DNA of 34,572 bases, taken from Hymenoscyphus infarciens (lineage: Eukaryota; Ascomycota; Leotiomycetes; Helotiales; Helotiaceae). The stretch spans positions 1 through 34,572 of the forward strand of contig LLCB01000455.1 of NCBI GenBank assembly GCA_001414345.1. Direction: 5' to 3'. The translations under genes and the position numbers were made by a program. The notes beneath the pieces are model-generated. The model searched no databases. It saw only the letters and a list, made by a program, of their open reading frames with translations, and was not told the DNA's origin. Within the stretch, counting starts at the first letter, position 1. Every line of letters begins with the position of its first letter. Shown here one piece after another: positions 32,201 to 34,572 of the stretch.

Positions 32201-34103
32201 CTACGGGGAGCACAAAGATATACTCGTTTCGGCAGGTTGGAAACGAATAAGTATATGGGACCTCGAAACAAAAACCCAATTGCGTGTGTTGGAGGTGCCT
32301 CAGCAATGTATGTCTCTGGCGCTTGACGACGAAGACAGATTACTACTCGGCGCTTTGAAAGACCATCGGCTGAACTTTTGGGATCTCGATACCGAAGAGC
32401 CCCCAGAAGTAGTTGATTGGACACGAGGCTCAGAAGCCATGACAATCCAACTCCATCGGCGTCCAATCAACGCTGCATTCGGAATTGACTCTGGCCTCTT
32501 GGCTGTGATATACAAAGGTCAAGATATACTATTATGGTCCCTTGAAACTGATGAACTTCTTGCTCTTTATAGTAGAGAGTCTGGGGTAATAGCTGAAAGT
32601 TTGGGAAGGCCGTATGGCTCGTCTGGAGTCCGGTCCCTGGTTTTTGGCAACTCTTCTAATGCCCATCTGCTCGCATGTGCGTACACGGACGGCGAGTTAG
32701 TACTATTTGACACCTCCGTTGGCGAGGTGAAAAGTCGGGTTGTGGCATTTGCCCATATTCTTGCATGTTCATCCGATGGCTGTATACTGGCTACAGCTGA
32801 TCCCGCCGGAACAATACAGCTCTTCAACATGGAGACACTGCAGTTGATTTACCGCATTGTATCGTTTGAACCTGGAATCCAGGCACTTACTTTCAGCGGA
32901 GACGGTTTGCGACTGCTTGATATTAGAGGCTCTAGATGCCGTGTCTGGGACTTGGCGGATCTAGTGACAGGGGATTCGCAGGAACAGCCTGAAAGCATTG
33001 CGATGAATCCCACAACAAGCCAAAGTATAACTTCAGAGCCTTCTGAGGGTACTATTTTGATCACGTCCATAGAGTGTGGAGAGAGCGATGGGGTATTTTT
33101 TGTTGGCAAAGAAGATGGTTCCGTTCATCTCTACGCTATCGACTCTGGTCTATCCCTAGGGAGGCTTTTTAGCCATGCACATGGAGTTTCCATTGTGTTT
33201 CTCTATCTCGAAGCACAAAGTCATACTCTCATCAGTGTTGATTCGTCCAGTAGAATCATGATTCATAGAATGAACCGCGGGAATCATTCTCTTCCCGCCA
33301 CTGAAATCATATTTGATTATCGAGCGCACGTAGCTATTGGACAGGTTGTTTGCCAAAAGGGACTACAGCATATTCTTATTTGTTCCTCTCAAACCGATGT
33401 ACTTTGGTATATCTCACCCGACAGGAGTAACAAGTTAGCCACCATCTGTTACGAGGCCCGTGGGTCATACCGATGGATAAATCATCCAAAAGACCCCAAA
33501 CAGCTTATTCTCATAACACAACACAAGGCGCACATCTACGACTGGCAAACTTTACGGCCGCTTACGCAGAGTGAAGGAATAGATTTGGACGGGAAACTCA
33601 TACCCGAGCTCTCAATTCAATCCATAACTCCGTGCTTCAACGACACCGCCCTGAGTACCATGTTCAGCGAGGCCAATAAACCTCAATCGAAAGCAAAGCT
33701 GTTGATATGGAGCACCGCGGATTTCACTCCGGAATCGACTTCAGCGGTCCCCGTTCCATCGTATAGCGCCTTATCTAATGACGTTGAGCTTCTCGTTGGT
33801 GACATAGGTGCAGGCTCCAAATCCGACCGGTTGATATTCCTGCATGGAAGTCACTGGGTTTGCTCGGCAGATATAGAAGCAGCGAGAATGAAAACCTTTG
33901 CTCGTCATTTCTTTTTTCCTGCGGACTGGTTGATTACGAGGAAAAATTTAGATCTGAGTATCCGGGTAACGGGGCGTGGAGATATTCTACTTGTTAAGGA
34001 TGACGAGGTTGCAGTTATAAGCAGAGGGCTTGCGACGACGGAAAATATGGATGGTAAAGAAAAGAAAGAAGGAACCATTCTTGCGCGAAGAGCTCGTAAA
34101 TAA
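29231..34103 (+). CDS. NLR-like protein: alpha/beta-hydrolase - NACHT - WD40-type propeller, with an in-frame stop
   Basis: Exon 1 is 29231-29731; a GC-AG intron (GCATGT donor) is 29732-29822; exon 2 is 29823-34103. The conceptual length is about 1593 residues. Residues 10-50 are Ser/Thr-rich. A lipase-like domain follows: IFVHGLGG (about 89-96), nucleophile elbow GHSMGG (S176), LFLATPHRG. Immediately after HRG is TAA (29964-29966), followed by DVAQVLSKVLG in the same frame. The NACHT-type NTPase has AKPATGKT (Walker A, first Gly replaced by Ala, about 399-406), VVGALDEC (Walker B, first Asp replaced by Gly, about 498-505) and ILITSRNP. The C-terminal half contains WD-like blades (ISIWDLET, LNFWDLDT, CRVWDLADL). 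This is the architecture of fungal STAND/NLR proteins linked to heterokaryon incompatibility or innate recognition. The 1366-codon frame from ATG 30003 (NACHT plus propeller) is intact and might be expressed alone. It could also be a young pseudogene. Confidence 0.85.
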
Positions 34104-34572
34104 GGGATAGAGGTATAGAGTGGGAATAAAAAGCCAAGATAAGTACGCATGAAAATGCATTTGTGGATGAGCGATCTCAAAATTGGCGAGAAGTTGTAGA
34201 AGTTGTTGGATTTTTGCGAAGGCGGCCCGATGTCGCTTCTTCCCTTTACTTCAGTACAAATTAGAGGTCTACCTAAAACTCTTCAAAGCGGCTCAGAAAA
34301 AAAAAAATTGCAAAAAGAATGTTTCAGTGCAGAGAATTACCTCCGCCAACACGACCCAAAGTCACCCTGAAATTAATCAATGGGATGTTTTCGTCTAGCA
34401 AGGGAAAGAGTAGCGGTAGCTCAATCTCTTTCGAGATGTACTTTTCTATGAACCTTATCTAACCGTTCCAGCCACAAGGACTGTTTTATGCTGATGGTAC
34501 AATGAGTTATTTTAAACTATGTTGTTGCTGGTGAGCGGCTGGTGGGGTGGGGCTGTGGGGGGGGGGCTGTGG
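34104..34572. other. 3' flank of the NLR-like gene
   Basis: No gene is supported. It includes the probable 3' UTR, an A-run at about 34300 and a G-rich run at the very end (34545-34572) that may be a low-complexity or assembly-edge feature. Confidence 0.4.

Noticed and set aside
34545..34572. Terminal G-rich run as a telomere-like repeat
   Set aside because: It is not the TTAGGG repeat; probably simple sequence at the window edge.

Overview
The window looks like nuclear DNA of a filamentous ascomycete (Pezizomycotina). Genes have short introns (about 44-95 nt) with CTGAC/CTAAC-type branch points. Gene families are typical of these fungi: a CCCH-finger/NYN-like protein, SET-MYND, a fructosamine-kinase-like protein, an Shb17-like phosphatase, and a hydrolase-NACHT-WD40 protein. 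Gene islands alternate with very AT-rich blocks whose transposon reading frames are full of TAA/TAG and C-to-T/G-to-A type changes, the usual look of repeat-induced point mutation (RIP). I cannot place the class with certainty; Leotiomycetes is a guess.

Layout. 1-644: the right end of an inverted-repeat element with a subterminal repeat array. 1231-2988: an intact six-exon CCCH zinc-finger gene (+). 4350-5450: weak acidic ORFs. 5628-7364: a single-exon trypsin-fold protein (-) whose catalytic positions look substituted. 7640-10102: a SET-MYND gene (-) broken by a 515 bp MITE (9506-10020, TA duplication) and by further lesions. 10590-11588: a degraded locus whose first segment resembles the start of a second SET protein. 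11589-13548: almost nothing supportable. 13549-15663: RIP-mutated DNA with two copies of a roughly 450 bp terminal-inverted-repeat element and a much fresher solo LTR (15307-15658). 16153-17075: an intact four-exon histidine phosphatase (-). 17305-19333: a 2.0 kb inverted-repeat element carrying a nested 358 bp element. 20163-21552: a six-exon fructosamine/ketosamine-kinase-like gene (-) with one frameshift and an altered catalytic motif. 21765-28829: a 7.1 kb inverted-repeat element holding a Tad-type LINE relic and a Tc1/mariner-like transposase relic. 29231-34103: a large NLR-like gene (+) with one in-frame stop.

The genes form no pathway. The main theme is a gene-poor compartment in which transposons insert in and around genes and several genes decay. 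The most checkable observations are the MITE whose removal exactly restores the SET reading frame, three GC-AG introns in two genes, the substituted protease triad, and the family of elements with 3-bp TWA target duplications whose longest member encloses a Tc1/mariner-like DDE gene.
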